Notes: a model not told the origin generated them from the sequence alone. A DNA stretch of 64,000 bases from Cellulophaga sp. HaHa_2_95 (GCF_019278565.1 NZ_CP058988.1:744001-808000), one strand, 5' to 3'. Positions 54,035 to 63,208 are shown, counted from the first letter of the stretch. Translations and numbers: made by a program.

Positions 54035-54130
54035 TCCCTCTTTTAGGTTTTGGATAAAGGTACTAAATACCGTGTAATTAAAGTGGTAAATTTAAGAGTT
54101 CAAAATTCTGCCGGCTAAGTGTAACCCTTC

Positions 54131-54168
54131 AAAAAGCTGATTTAAATATAATGATCGTTATGCTTTTT
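54131..54168 (-). terminator. Terminator of the DUF2752 gene
   Basis: On the minus strand AAAAAGC and GCTTTTT (54162-54168 with 54131-54137) enclose an inner ATAA/TTAT pairing and end in a T run, just after the DUF2752 stop. Confidence 0.55.
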
Positions 54169-54171
54169 GAC

Positions 54172-54570
54172 TTAAATACTGGTGTTGAGGATTAAATTAA
54201 AATAAAGAAGTGCGATAGAAATTACAAAAATACTGAGAAGAATAAGGTCTGCTATCAAGATAAATTTATAGCGCAACTTAAATATAAGAAATAGGGTTAT
54301 TGCTAATCTAGAAATAAAAAAAGTACTCAGCACTCTAAAGTATACTAAAGACTGGGGGTTAAGAAGGTGTGTTGTTTTAAAATTTAAAATAGCTTTAAAA
54401 TCGCGTGTAAATCCGCAGGTGGGGCACTCTAATCCATAATTTGTTTTGTAATAGCAGGTAAGAGTATCTTTCGAGATTAAAATATAAAGTAATGCTGTGG
54501 TAAAAAATAGAAAGAAGAGTAGGTTAAACAAAAGATGGTTTCTACGGTTTAAAGCATCTGAGGTTTCCAT
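54172..54570 (-). CDS. DUF2752 membrane protein
   Basis: A 132-residue inner-membrane protein with helices at about 12-32, 75-97 and 105-127. Between the first two lies the hallmark YGLECPTCGFTRDF, the CPxCGxTR motif of DUF2752. Such proteins are widespread in Bacteroidota and their function is unknown; the two cysteines could bind a metal or form a disulfide. It sits downstream of the CCC-motif-like gene on the same strand, a pairing I recall as common in flavobacteria but cannot verify here. Confidence 0.85.
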   Translation of the reverse strand: METSDALNRRNHLLFNLLFFLFFTTALLYILISKDTLTCYYKTNYGLECPTCGFTRDFKAILNFKTTHLLNPQSLVYFRVLSTFFISRLAITLFLIFKLRYKFILIADLILLSIFVISIALLYFNLILNTSI

Positions 54571-54616
54571 AAACTAAAGGGTCTGGTTCTATTTCTGAAG
54601 GCAGTTTTATATCTTT

Positions 54617-54991
54617 TTAGTGAAACGAGGATTCTTCTGGGATAACTTCTGGTTCTTCCGGATTTTCGGTCTCTTCCAACTCTTCAATTTCTTCGAACTC
54701 TTGTAGTTCTAATTGGTCAAATACAGTGCTAGAGGTTACGTAAAATTGAAAGCCTATAGAAGCAATGCCTAGCAAAGAAACGGTCATAGCGATAATAGCG
54801 AGTATTTTTGCTTGTTCTAGCATAAACACTCTGATCACTGCTATAATTGACAGGATGATTGCTATGGAGCCAAAGATGACTGCAAAAATGCCAAAACAAG
54901 GAATTACAGAAAATATTAAACTGAAAATTCCAAATACAATTGCGACAATAGATAGAACGTTTGAATTTGAGTTGTTGGGTTGGTTGTCCAT
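54617..54991 (-). CDS. DUF4190/CCC-motif-like membrane protein with acidic tail
   Basis: A 124-residue protein with a polar N-terminus (MDNQPNNSNSN) and three hydrophobic helices: VLSIVAIVFGIFSLIFSVIP, then a GIFAVIFGSIAIILSIIAVI stretch, then an IIAMTVSLLGIASIGF stretch. The last 32 residues are almost purely Glu with Pro (QEFEEIEELEETENPEE). The SIPCFGI-like region replaces the triple cysteine of the CCC-motif family. Function unknown. It lies 46 bp before the DUF2752 gene on the same strand. Confidence 0.75.
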   Translation of the reverse strand: MDNQPNNSNSNVLSIVAIVFGIFSLIFSVIPCFGIFAVIFGSIAIILSIIAVIRVFMLEQAKILAIIAMTVSLLGIASIGFQFYVTSSTVFDQLELQEFEEIEELEETENPEEPEVIPEESSFH

Positions 54992-55056
54992 TTTTTAAAG
55001 AAATGCGTGGGTTTCGGGCTGCGATTTAAAGCTATTAATGATATGTATCCTAATTT

Positions 55057-56199
55057 TTAATACCCAAAATCAGCTTTTAAGGCATCAATTTTCTCTAGCG
55101 CCATGTCTTTAGTTAAGAAATCTATTTCCTCCATTCCAAACGCTTTTTCAAAAGTTCTTAGAGCTTTTTTAGGTTCACCCATTTGTTCTAGGTATTCGCC
55201 TTCAAAATAGAAACCTAACATAGTTTCAGGGTATTCTTTTTTGCACAAATCGGCCAAAGGCTTTAATGATTCAAAATCTTCTTTTTTACGAGAAGCAGCG
55301 TAGATGGCCATGATATCATTTAAATCTACACTTTTTCTAAACCCAAATAATTTTTCAATCATTTCGTATTTGTTAGATAGGTAATCAAATACAGGCTCTT
55401 CAGAAGTTAAAATTTGTGTCTTGTATTCAATAGGGCTAATAGGTTTAAACATCGTAAACACGTCATCAAAAGCTTTTCCTATGCTGTAGGTAGCTACAGA
55501 AATATGATCTGCATCTTTATATTCGTCATAGAAATAGTGTAAATTTTCTTTTTCTATAGCTTTAATAGCCGTATTTAAAATGGGTGTTTGTGTATCCTTT
55601 TTTGCTTTTTCACCATCTGTAATCAAATGATAAAATATTGTTTTTTCCATAGCGCTCAATCGGGCAGGAACTCTTGTTTCCATTTCCGGAGCTAAGGTTG
55701 GAGATATACTTACGTAAGAATTAAAAAGAGAATCTTCTTTAAAAAGATAGTAGTTGCTAAAATTGGCTGTAATATCATACCCAACAATCATTTTGAAAGG
55801 TGCTGTATTATAGCTCGTTTCTAGATATGGAATAAGCTCCATGCCCAGAAATTCAAAAAATAGTTTAGAGCTGTCAGAGGGCAGACCAGTGGCTTCGTCA
55901 AAAGCACAATCTTGATAGCGTTCATTGTCTTTAGATTGATTCACACCGGCAATAATAGCTTCGGGCATACCATGAAATCTGCTGTAAAATTTAGCAGTGG
56001 CTACAACATTTTCAAACATATATTCAGCATCTAAAACAATAATTAACGGATACTTTTTTTCTTGGGTGTAATTTTCAGGAATGTAATATTGTACATCTCT
56101 TCTCTCTTGAAGCTTAAAAGATTCAAAAATTTCTTGAGTAACTTGTGCGTTAGATCCAAGGTATAAAAAGAAAGCCAATACGGTAAGTATGCATTTCAT
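55057..56199 (-). CDS. Esterase-like alpha/beta hydrolase with degenerate nucleophile elbow
   Basis: A 380-residue protein with signal peptide MKCILTVLAFFLYLGSNAQ. It resembles the Fes/IroE-type putative esterases: YYIPENYTQEKKYPLIIVLD, then EYMFENVVATAKFY and the AIIAGVNQ strand. The elbow normally reads GHSxGG with a Ser nucleophile; here it is MIVGYDITANFSNYY, so Asp142 stands in the Ser position. A candidate catalytic His232 remains in KDADHISVATYS. A C-terminal helical tail with a TPR-like segment (TMLGFYFEGEYLEQMGEPKK) follows. It may be a binding protein or pseudoenzyme. The gene starts 27 nt after the upstream flippase-like gene. Confidence 0.8.
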   Translation of the reverse strand: MKCILTVLAFFLYLGSNAQVTQEIFESFKLQERRDVQYYIPENYTQEKKYPLIIVLDAEYMFENVVATAKFYSRFHGMPEAIIAGVNQSKDNERYQDCAFDEATGLPSDSSKLFFEFLGMELIPYLETSYNTAPFKMIVGYDITANFSNYYLFKEDSLFNSYVSISPTLAPEMETRVPARLSAMEKTIFYHLITDGEKAKKDTQTPILNTAIKAIEKENLHYFYDEYKDADHISVATYSIGKAFDDVFTMFKPISPIEYKTQILTSEEPVFDYLSNKYEMIEKLFGFRKSVDLNDIMAIYAASRKKEDFESLKPLADLCKKEYPETMLGFYFEGEYLEQMGEPKKALRTFEKAFGMEEIDFLTKDMALEKIDALKADFGY

Positions 56200-56226
56200 G
56201 ACAGAAAGATTTAGGTGCTTGCGTTA

Positions 56227-57189
56227 TTATTTTCTGTTTAATAACGGTAATACAAGAAAAGATATTGCACCAAAAACAACAACCATCAAAGTTTGTGAAA
56301 TCCACATGATCCAACCAAATGCATCTCCCGATACGCTACTGATTCCGAAAATGGCTAAAGCACTACTTACTACAATAGGGTAAAGGCCTATGCCCCCGTT
56401 AGTTGCTGTCATGGCAAAAGCACCAAAAACAAATGCTACAAGAAGCTGGCTGATGGTTAAAGTTATGGTTTCTGGAACGGTAAATTTGATCACCCAAAAC
56501 ATAGAAATGTAGATAAACCATATAAATAGAGTATGGAATATAAACGCCCATTTATGCTTCATTTTAAAAATACTAGTAACTCCTTGAAGTAATCCTAGTC
56601 CAAAGTTTTTAATTTTTAAAAGAAAGGGGTTTGATGATTTTTTTAAAAAGAAAAATGCGAGTCCAGCAAGTATGGTACCGGCGCCAAGTACTAATAATAG
56701 TTTATTTAAATTAAAGCCTTTCTCTTCAAAAAAAGCTAGTATGATGTCTGTTTGGAGAAAGAAAGTAATAGCGATGATGGAAAGTAGCATAATTAAATCT
56801 ACTACTCGTTCTGTAACAATAGTGCCAAACCCTTTTTCAAAAGGTACATTCTCGTAAGTACTTAAGGCTGTAGCTCTAAGAATCTCTCCAGATCTAGGAA
56901 TTCCTAGATTCGCAAAATAGGAAGTGAGAATGATAAAAATGTTATTTGCTATTTTGGGTTTGTAGCCTAGCGGTTCTAGAAGATAGTTCCACCGTATGGC
57001 TCTCGAAACATGGCTTAAAATTCCCATTAAAACAGAAATACCTACCCAAAATAAATCAGCTTCTTTTATGTAAAAAATAATTTGAGCTCTATCTTCTTCT
57101 GATGTAGCATTATAGGAATACCAAACTAAAAAAACTCCCAAGCCAATTGGGAGTACTGTTTTTAGTGTTTTTTTTAAAGATTTCTTCAA
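56227..57189 (-). CDS. LPG-synthase-TM (UPF0104) flippase-like membrane protein
   Basis: A 320-residue polytopic inner-membrane protein with about eight helices. Its blocks match the lysylphosphatidylglycerol-synthase transmembrane family: LMGILSHVSRAIRWNYLLEP, FANLGIPRSGEILRATALST, GTIVTERVVDLIMLL and a late ATNGGIGLYPIVV. The cytosolic aminoacyl-transferase domain of MprF is absent, so a lipid-flippase-like role is inferred from the family. It starts 4 nt after panD in a run panC-panD-flippase-like-hydrolase on the minus strand. Confidence 0.88.
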   Translation of the reverse strand: MKKSLKKTLKTVLPIGLGVFLVWYSYNATSEEDRAQIIFYIKEADLFWVGISVLMGILSHVSRAIRWNYLLEPLGYKPKIANNIFIILTSYFANLGIPRSGEILRATALSTYENVPFEKGFGTIVTERVVDLIMLLSIIAITFFLQTDIILAFFEEKGFNLNKLLLVLGAGTILAGLAFFFLKKSSNPFLLKIKNFGLGLLQGVTSIFKMKHKWAFIFHTLFIWFIYISMFWVIKFTVPETITLTISQLLVAFVFGAFAMTATNGGIGLYPIVVSSALAIFGISSVSGDAFGWIMWISQTLMVVVFGAISFLVLPLLNRK

Positions 57190-57193
57190 GAGA

Positions 57194-57544
57194 TTAATTC
57201 AGTAAGTTCGTCTCCTCGTTAGGAAATACTAATGACGGATTAAACGTCTTTGCTTCTTCTATATCCATTTGCCCGTAAGTGATAAGGATTAGAATGTCTC
57301 CTACGGCTACTTTTCTTGAAGCGGCGCCATTAAGAGTTATTTCCCCACTTTTTCTAGGTCCAGGAATAGCATAAGTCTCTAAACGCTCTCCATTGTTGTT
57401 ATTTACAATCTGAACTTTCTCTCCTCTTATGATATTTGCAGCATCCATTAAATCTTCGTCAATGGTGATGCTCCCTATATAGTTAAGGTCTGCTCCGGTA
57501 ACTTTTACACGGTGTATTTTAGATTTTACAACTTCTATTTGCAT
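57194..57544 (-). CDS. panD: Aspartate 1-decarboxylase
   Basis: Makes beta-alanine from aspartate for pantothenate and CoA; cytosolic, 116 residues, the usual length. The proenzyme self-cleaves to form a pyruvoyl group: the Gly-Ser site lies in [20 protein letters not shown] (Gly24-Ser25). The active-site Lys9 in [11 protein letters not shown], Tyr in [14 protein letters not shown] and the conserved [16 protein letters not shown] are all seen. It begins 17 nt after panC, so the two vitamin genes form an operon. Confidence 0.96.
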   Translation of the reverse strand: MQIEVVKSKIHRVKVTGADLNYIGSITIDEDLMDAANIIRGEKVQIVNNNNGERLETYAIPGPRKSGEITLNGAASRKVAVGDILILITYGQMDIEEAKTFNPSLVFPNEETNLLN

Positions 57545-57561
57545 GGTACAAAGATAATAAT

Positions 57562-58407
57562 TTACAAAGCAATGTTATCAATTAGTCGAATGTCATCAAC
57601 GAAAACTGCAATAAACGCTCTGTATTTTTTGTTATTTAATTTTTCTGTTACAGATTTTAGGGTATCAATATCAGCAATTTGAAAATATTCTAAAGATAAG
57701 AATTCATTATTTTCAAACTGATTCTCAACCCATTCTATTACTTGTATTGCATTTTTTGTGCCAAACATTTCTTTGGCATCTTTTAGTGTTTTGTAGATAA
57801 AAGAAGCCTCCTTGCGCATCGGTGTAGATAGTCTTTCGTTTCTCGAGCTCATCGCTAATCCACTTTCTTCGCGAACAATTGGGCATCCAATAACTTCAAC
57901 AGGAATAGCCTTTATCTGAATAAGCTTTTTAATAATTTGTAACTGTTGAAAGTCTTTTTCACCAAAATAGGCTTTGTTGGGAGCAATACTGGTTAGAAGC
58001 TCTTCAACAATAGTGCCTACACCGTTAAAATGGTTGTCTCTAAACTCTCCTTCCATGACGGTGTCAAGGCCTTGAAAGTCATAAATTTCTGCAGAAACGT
58101 TATTTTGATAGATTTCTTTAACAGATGGTGTGTAAACAATGATGTCATTTGACACAGTTTTGATCAAATTTAAATCGCTTTCTAAAGTTTTTGGATACTT
58201 TTCGAGGTCATTTTGGTTATTAAACTGTGTTGGGTTCACAAAAATGCTCACAACTACCTGATCATTTTCTTTTGAAGCTTTTTCAATTAAAGAAAGATGG
58301 CCAGAGTGCAAAGCGCCCATGGTTGGTACAAGTCCGAGCGATTTTGAATCTGAAATAAATGCTGACAAATTGTCTTTTAACTCCTTTTTAGTCTCTATTA
58401 CTAACAT
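57562..58407 (-). CDS. panC: Pantothenate synthetase
   Basis: ATP-dependent condensation of pantoate with beta-alanine to pantothenate; cytosolic, 281 residues from the ATG at 58407, matching the family length. An upstream ATG (58458) adds 17 non-conserved residues. HIGH-like [50 protein letters not shown] and the KMSKS-like MSSRNERLS are all present. panD downstream supplies beta-alanine, so the pathway ends here; panB is not in the window. It is divergent from the starch-synthase-like gene. Confidence 0.96.
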   Translation of the reverse strand: MLVIETKKELKDNLSAFISDSKSLGLVPTMGALHSGHLSLIEKASKENDQVVVSIFVNPTQFNNQNDLEKYPKTLESDLNLIKTVSNDIIVYTPSVKEIYQNNVSAEIYDFQGLDTVMEGEFRDNHFNGVGTIVEELLTSIAPNKAYFGEKDFQQLQIIKKLIQIKAIPVEVIGCPIVREESGLAMSSRNERLSTPMRKEASFIYKTLKDAKEMFGTKNAIQVIEWVENQFENNEFLSLEYFQIADIDTLKSVTEKLNNKKYRAFIAVFVDDIRLIDNIAL

Positions 58408-58466
58408 TTGTTTGTATTTAACAACCCGCAAACTTATATAATTACTGCTAATCTGCATAATTTTTG

Positions 58467-58474
58467 TAATTTTG
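58467..58474 (+). promoter_or_regulatory. -7 element before the starch-synthase-like gene
   Basis: TAATTTTG matches TAnnTTTG, 36 nt before the ATG at 58511, in the divergent region with panC. Confidence 0.45.
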
Positions 58475-58510
58475 CACTCACGCCAATAAAAAAAATAAAA
58501 AATAGCTTTT

Positions 58511-59320
58511 ATGGATGGTAAAAAGATATTGTTTGTATCTTCTGAATTAGTACCTTACTTGCCAGAGAATGAGGTTTCACTGATGTCATACGAAACACCT
58601 AAGATGGTAAATAGCAATGGAGGTCAAATACGAATCTTTATGCCAAGGTATGGTAATATCAATGAGAGACGTCATCAGCTGCATGAGGTAATACGTTTGT
58701 CAGGGATGAATCTAGTCATCAATGATATGGATATGCCTTTGATTATTAAAGTAGCTTCTATACCTAAAGAACGTATACAAGTTTACTTTATTGATAATGA
58801 GGAATACTTTAAAAGAAAAGCAACTTTTGCTGATGAAAACGGAACTCTTTTTCCGGATAACGATGAACGAGCCATCTTTTTTGCAAAAGGGATCGTAGAA
58901 ACAGTGAAAAAATTAAACTGGTCTCCAGATATTATCCATGTACACGGATGGATGGCTTCATTAGTGCCGTTATATTTGAAAAAATATTACGCAGATGAGC
59001 CTTTATTTTCAGAGAGTAAAGTGGTTACTTCTGTGTATTCTAAAGGATTTGAAGAAGAATTAAATCCGGATATCGTTAAAAAGATAGAATTTGATGGTAT
59101 TTCAAGTGATGCTATTCCAACGCTTGCAAAACCAGACTATAATAATTTGTTAAAAGTAGCGGTGGATTATTCAGATGCTGTTATTTTAGCGTCAGAGGAA
59201 ATTTCGGAGGACTTAAGTACGCATATTACAAGCCTTCAAAAACCAGTACTTCCGTACGTTCCTTTTCATGAGTTTGAAGAAGCTTATGCAAATTTTTATA
59301 ACACTGAAGTTCTAAAGTAA
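58511..59320 (+). CDS. Half-length glycogen/starch-synthase-like protein (GT5 N-terminal domain only)
   Basis: A 269-residue protein that corresponds only to the N-terminal Rossmann domain of GlgA-type starch synthases. LFVSSELVPYLPENEVSLMS replaces the SEVAPFAKVGGLADV opening, so the ADP-glucose-binding KxGGL motif is absent. RIFMPRYGNINERRHQL, DNDERAIFFAKGIVETVKKL and PDIIHVHGWMASLVPLYL are retained. The C-terminal nucleotide-binding half of the GT-B fold is missing (full enzymes are about 480 residues), so catalysis as a synthase is unlikely. The next gene starts 5 nt after the stop, indicating an operon with the DUF4270 lipoprotein gene. Confidence 0.85.
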   Translation: MDGKKILFVSSELVPYLPENEVSLMSYETPKMVNSNGGQIRIFMPRYGNINERRHQLHEVIRLSGMNLVINDMDMPLIIKVASIPKERIQVYFIDNEEYFKRKATFADENGTLFPDNDERAIFFAKGIVETVKKLNWSPDIIHVHGWMASLVPLYLKKYYADEPLFSESKVVTSVYSKGFEEELNPDIVKKIEFDGISSDAIPTLAKPDYNNLLKVAVDYSDAVILASEEISEDLSTHITSLQKPVLPYVPFHEFEEAYANFYNTEVLK

Positions 59321-59325
59321 ATTAC

Positions 59326-61176
59326 ATGACATTTATTAAAAAAATAAGCTTTTCTGTAATTGCAGGATTAGTGGTAGCTGGGTTATTTTCATCTTGTGAA
59401 GATGAGGTTACAACCATAGGTTCAGGCGTTATTGCGGGTGAACCATTTGGAACAGGCAAAGCTGTTTTTGATGTTTTTGCTTACAATAATAAAATTAATA
59501 CGGTGAAGTCTAACCGGTTGCCTATTTATCAATTAGGAAACCTTAATGACCCATTGTACGGTAAAACTACCGCAACAATTACGTCTCAATTACAGCTGTC
59601 TACTGTGGCGCCAACTTTTGGAACCTATACACAAGCTACTGAAGATGGAGCGGTATCAGATACAATACCAGCAACCATTGTAGAGAATGAAACAGTAAAG
59701 AGTGTTTATCTTTATATTCCTTATTTGCAAGATGTAAAGGATACAGATGGTGATGGGGTTCCAGATGATTTGGATGTTGATGCATCGGATGCTAATAGTG
59801 ATACAGATGGAGATGGAGTTTCGGATAACCAAGAACGAATTTCTGGGTTAAATCCGTTGAGTAACGATACAGATAATGATGGAATCCTAGATGCTGAAGA
59901 TGGTGAGAATGACCTGGCAGCGTATCCTAAGAAGTTTATTTTAGATAGTATTTATGGATCTGGAAAAGCAAATCCATTTCGCCTAAAAGTACAGCGTTCT
60001 ACTTATTTTTTAAGAGATTTAAATCCTGATACAAACTTTGAGGATTCACAAGACTTTTATTCAGATCATGATTTCACGCCGTTTCTTACGGATGTTTTGT
60101 TTGAGGGTACAGAAACTGTTCGTGATACAGAAATCATTACTTATAATGAGGATGATCCTGATACAGAGGATGTAGATGAGGATGGTACTGTTGATCAAAC
60201 TATTGGTGCAGGTATATGGGTGCCTTTAGATAATCAGTTTTTTCAAGAAAATATCTTGGATAAAGAAGGCTCCCAAGAGCTTTTAAATAATACTAATTTT
60301 AAGAATTTCTTACGAGGTATTCATGTTTCTATTGACACCGCTGATGATATTTTTATGTTGTTGAATTTAGCAGGAGCAAATATTACCATAACGTATACTC
60401 ATGATGCTATTGATATAAACGGCACTGCGACAGATGAATCCGATGATGAGAGTATAGTTTTGGAGAAACGATTTGTAATTAATCTGGTTACAGGTGATGG
60501 CATTTCAACAGCTATTACAGGGAATGCAGTAAATACATTTATTAATGAAGAATATTCTCCGGAGGTCTTAGAAGCATTGAATTCAACCGAAAATGCGGAG
60601 AAAATTTATCTAAAAGGTGGGGCAGGTACCTACACGCAGCTTAAGTTATTTGCAGAAGAAACGGTATTGAGTACGAGCGTTATTAGCCAGATAAAAGCTA
60701 ATAATTGGATTATAAATGAAGCTAATTTAGTGTTCTATGTAGATAGAACTAGTTTAGATGCTGCCCCAGGAGTAATAGAGCCTATGCGTCTTTATCTATA
60801 TAACGCTGAAACAAATGAAGTCTTATACAATACTATAACAGAATTTAGTGTTTCTAACCCAACAGCACTATCTGTATTTCCTTTTTATGATGGTGTGTTG
60901 CAAAAAGAAAGTGACAAAGGAATTAAATATAAGATCCGAATTACAGATTATATCAATAGATTAATTAGTGGTGACTTATCTATTGCTACACTTGGTTTAT
61001 CCGTTACTTCAGATATTAGAGTAGTGAGTATAGGAGGTGCAAAATTAGAAACATCTGAAGTTAAAATTCCGATAATGTCAACTATTAACCCATTCGGGAC
61101 CGTACTTTATGGTAGTAATACGTCAGATCAAGAAAAGAAACTTCAATTAGAGATTTTATATACGGAAGTAGAGTAA
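59326..61176 (+). CDS. DUF4270 lipoprotein with thrombospondin type-3-like repeats
   Basis: A 616-residue predicted lipoprotein (GLFSSC, Cys24). DUF4270 is recognisable in its opening FGTGKAVFDVFAYNNKINTVKSN (shortened: FGTGKAVFDVF), QLGNLNDPLYGKTTATI, and later NFKNFLRGIHVSID and LYLYNAETNEVLYNT. Inserted at about residues 138-196 are three DxDGDG-type repeats: DTDGDGVPDDLD, DTDGDGVSDNQE and DTDNDGILDAED. These match calcium-binding thrombospondin type-3 units. A further acidic patch (DDPDTEDVDEDGTVD) lies near 280. DUF4270 proteins are outer-membrane-associated with unknown function. It lies between the starch-synthase-like gene and glmS. Confidence 0.85.
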   Translation: MTFIKKISFSVIAGLVVAGLFSSCEDEVTTIGSGVIAGEPFGTGKAVFDVFAYNNKINTVKSNRLPIYQLGNLNDPLYGKTTATITSQLQLSTVAPTFGTYTQATEDGAVSDTIPATIVENETVKSVYLYIPYLQDVKDTDGDGVPDDLDVDASDANSDTDGDGVSDNQERISGLNPLSNDTDNDGILDAEDGENDLAAYPKKFILDSIYGSGKANPFRLKVQRSTYFLRDLNPDTNFEDSQDFYSDHDFTPFLTDVLFEGTETVRDTEIITYNEDDPDTEDVDEDGTVDQTIGAGIWVPLDNQFFQENILDKEGSQELLNNTNFKNFLRGIHVSIDTADDIFMLLNLAGANITITYTHDAIDINGTATDESDDESIVLEKRFVINLVTGDGISTAITGNAVNTFINEEYSPEVLEALNSTENAEKIYLKGGAGTYTQLKLFAEETVLSTSVISQIKANNWIINEANLVFYVDRTSLDAAPGVIEPMRLYLYNAETNEVLYNTITEFSVSNPTALSVFPFYDGVLQKESDKGIKYKIRITDYINRLISGDLSIATLGLSVTSDIRVVSIGGAKLETSEVKIPIMSTINPFGTVLYGSNTSDQEKKLQLEILYTEVE

Positions 61177-61256
61177 GTAATTGCTTATAAGTATACCACT
61201 CAAAGTTTTTATTCGTTTTACGTCTATAGTTAGCTTAGGAATTGTTGCGTTATCCA

Positions 61257-61264
61257 TAGTTTTG
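61257..61264 (+). promoter_or_regulatory. -7 element before glmS
   Basis: TAGTTTTG matches TAnnTTTG, 39 nt before the ATG at 61304. No glmS ribozyme fits in the short 127-bp upstream gap. Confidence 0.45.
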
Positions 61265-61303
61265 CGCGGAATTTTTGAGCATTAACCAAATTATTTATTC
61301 AGT

Positions 61304-63151
61304 ATGTGTGGAATTGTAGGATATATAGGGCATCGTGATGCCTACCCAGTAATTATAAAAGGACTTCAAAGGTTAGAGTATAGGGGTTATGATAGTGCAG
61401 GAGTTGCTATTTATGACGGTTCTACTATTAACTTATGTAAGACCAAAGGAAAAGTAGAAGATCTTAAAAATAAGGCTGAAGCTGGTATGGCTTTAGGAGG
61501 GAATCTAGGAATTGGTCATACAAGATGGGCAACTCATGGGGTTCCTAATGATGTAAATTCACATCCTCATTATTCAAACTCTGGCGATTTAGTAATTATT
61601 CATAATGGAATTATAGAAAACTATGACTCTATTAAAAAGGAATTAATAAATCGTGGGTATGTTTTTCATTCAGATACGGATACTGAGGTATTGGTGAATC
61701 TTATTGAAGAAGTAAAGAAAAAAGAAAACGTCAAATTAGGTAAAGCAGTTCAGATTGCATTGAATCAGGCTGTAGGAGCATATGCTATTGCTGTTTTTGA
61801 TAGAAATAAGCCAGATGAAATTGTTGTAGCTAAATTAGGGAGTCCATTGGCTATTGGAATTGGTGAAGATGAATTTTTTATCGCTTCAGATGCATCTCCT
61901 TTTATTGAGTTCACAAACAATGCGATGTATTTGGAAGATGAAGAGATGGCAATTATCCGTCTTGGAAAAGAAATTAAACTTCGTAAGATAAAAGATGATT
62001 CTGTTGTGTATCCTATTATAAAGGAATTACAATTAAACATTGAAGAAATTGAAAAAGGTGGTTACGATCACTTTATGTTGAAAGAAATTTATGAGCAGCC
62101 TAGAGCTATTCAAGATACCTACCGTGGTCGTCTTCTGGCAGATCAAGGCTTGATAAAAATGGCGGGTATTGATGATAACTTGGAAAAGTTCATGAATGCT
62201 AACAGAATTATCATTGTAGCTTGTGGTACTTCATGGCATGCAGGTCTTGTGGCAGAATATATTTTTGAAGACATTGCCAGAATACCTGTAGAGGTAGAGT
62301 ATGCATCTGAGTTTAGATACAGAAATCCTGTAATCACAGATAAAGATGTATTAATTGCTATTTCTCAATCAGGAGAAACGGCAGATACCTTAGCGGCTAT
62401 AAAATTAGCAAAAGAAAAGGGTGCTTTTGTTTTTGGAGTATGTAATGTAGTTGGATCTACAATTTCAAGAGAAACAGATGCTGGTGCATATACGCATGCA
62501 GGTCCTGAAATTGGAGTAGCTTCAACAAAAGCATTTACAACTCAAATTACTGTGTTAAGCTTAATTGCTTTAAAATTAGCGAAAGAAAAAGGGGTGCTTT
62601 CTAAAAGTAAGTACCATGAGTTCTTAACGGAACTTGAAAATATTCCATCAAAAGTAGAAAAGGCTTTATTGTCCAACGAATTGATAGAGAAAGTAGCAGA
62701 AGTTTATAAAGATGCTACTAATTGTCTTTACTTAGGAAGAGGGTATAATTTCCCAGTAGCCTTAGAAGGTGCACTTAAGTTAAAGGAAATTAGTTATATT
62801 CATGCAGAAGGATATCCTGCTGCAGAAATGAAGCATGGTCCTATTGCACTTATTGATGAGCACATGCCAGTTTTTGTTATTGCAACAAAAAGAGGTCATT
62901 ATGAAAAGGTGGTTAGTAACATCCAAGAGATTAAATCCCGAAAAGGGAAAATTATCGCTATTGTAACAGAAGGTGATGAAGCAGTTAAAGAACTTGCAGA
63001 TCATGTGATTGAAGTGCCAGAAACTTTTGAAAGCTTAACGCCGTTGCTTACAACAATTCCTTTACAGTTATTGTCGTATCATATAGCATTAATGAGAGGT
63101 TGTAATGTAGATCAGCCAAGAAATTTAGCAAAGTCGGTTACGGTAGAATAG
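61304..63151 (+). CDS. glmS: Glutamine-fructose-6-phosphate aminotransferase (isomerizing)
   Basis: Makes glucosamine-6-phosphate for peptidoglycan and LPS; cytosolic, 615 residues. The N-terminal Ntn glutaminase has the nucleophile Cys2 in MCGIVGYIGH, GIGHTRWATHG and HNGIIENYD. Two SIS sugar-isomerase domains follow, with ACGTSWHAGLVAEY, AISQSGETADTLAAI and STKAFTTQ, then LGRGYNFPVALEGALKLKE and AAEMKHGPIALID. The end LAKSVTVE is the family C-terminus. Pgi, also in the window, supplies the substrate fructose-6-phosphate. A perfect hairpin terminator follows. Confidence 0.97.
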   Translation: MCGIVGYIGHRDAYPVIIKGLQRLEYRGYDSAGVAIYDGSTINLCKTKGKVEDLKNKAEAGMALGGNLGIGHTRWATHGVPNDVNSHPHYSNSGDLVIIHNGIIENYDSIKKELINRGYVFHSDTDTEVLVNLIEEVKKKENVKLGKAVQIALNQAVGAYAIAVFDRNKPDEIVVAKLGSPLAIGIGEDEFFIASDASPFIEFTNNAMYLEDEEMAIIRLGKEIKLRKIKDDSVVYPIIKELQLNIEEIEKGGYDHFMLKEIYEQPRAIQDTYRGRLLADQGLIKMAGIDDNLEKFMNANRIIIVACGTSWHAGLVAEYIFEDIARIPVEVEYASEFRYRNPVITDKDVLIAISQSGETADTLAAIKLAKEKGAFVFGVCNVVGSTISRETDAGAYTHAGPEIGVASTKAFTTQITVLSLIALKLAKEKGVLSKSKYHEFLTELENIPSKVEKALLSNELIEKVAEVYKDATNCLYLGRGYNFPVALEGALKLKEISYIHAEGYPAAEMKHGPIALIDEHMPVFVIATKRGHYEKVVSNIQEIKSRKGKIIAIVTEGDEAVKELADHVIEVPETFESLTPLLTTIPLQLLSYHIALMRGCNVDQPRNLAKSVTVE

Positions 63152-63170
63152 TAACTATAGTTATGAATAT

Positions 63171-63208
63171 AAAAAGGGGAAGATGTTTGCATCTTCCCCT
63201 TTTTTTTG
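63171..63208 (+). terminator. Terminator of glmS
   Basis: AAAAAGGGGAAGATG (63171-63185), loop TTTG, CATCTTCCCCTTTTT (63190-63204), T run: a perfect 15-bp stem. Confidence 0.92.

Noticed and set aside
61177..61303. glmS ribozyme or riboswitch upstream of glmS
   Set aside because: The gap is too short and lacks the ribozyme core; only a promoter element is seen.
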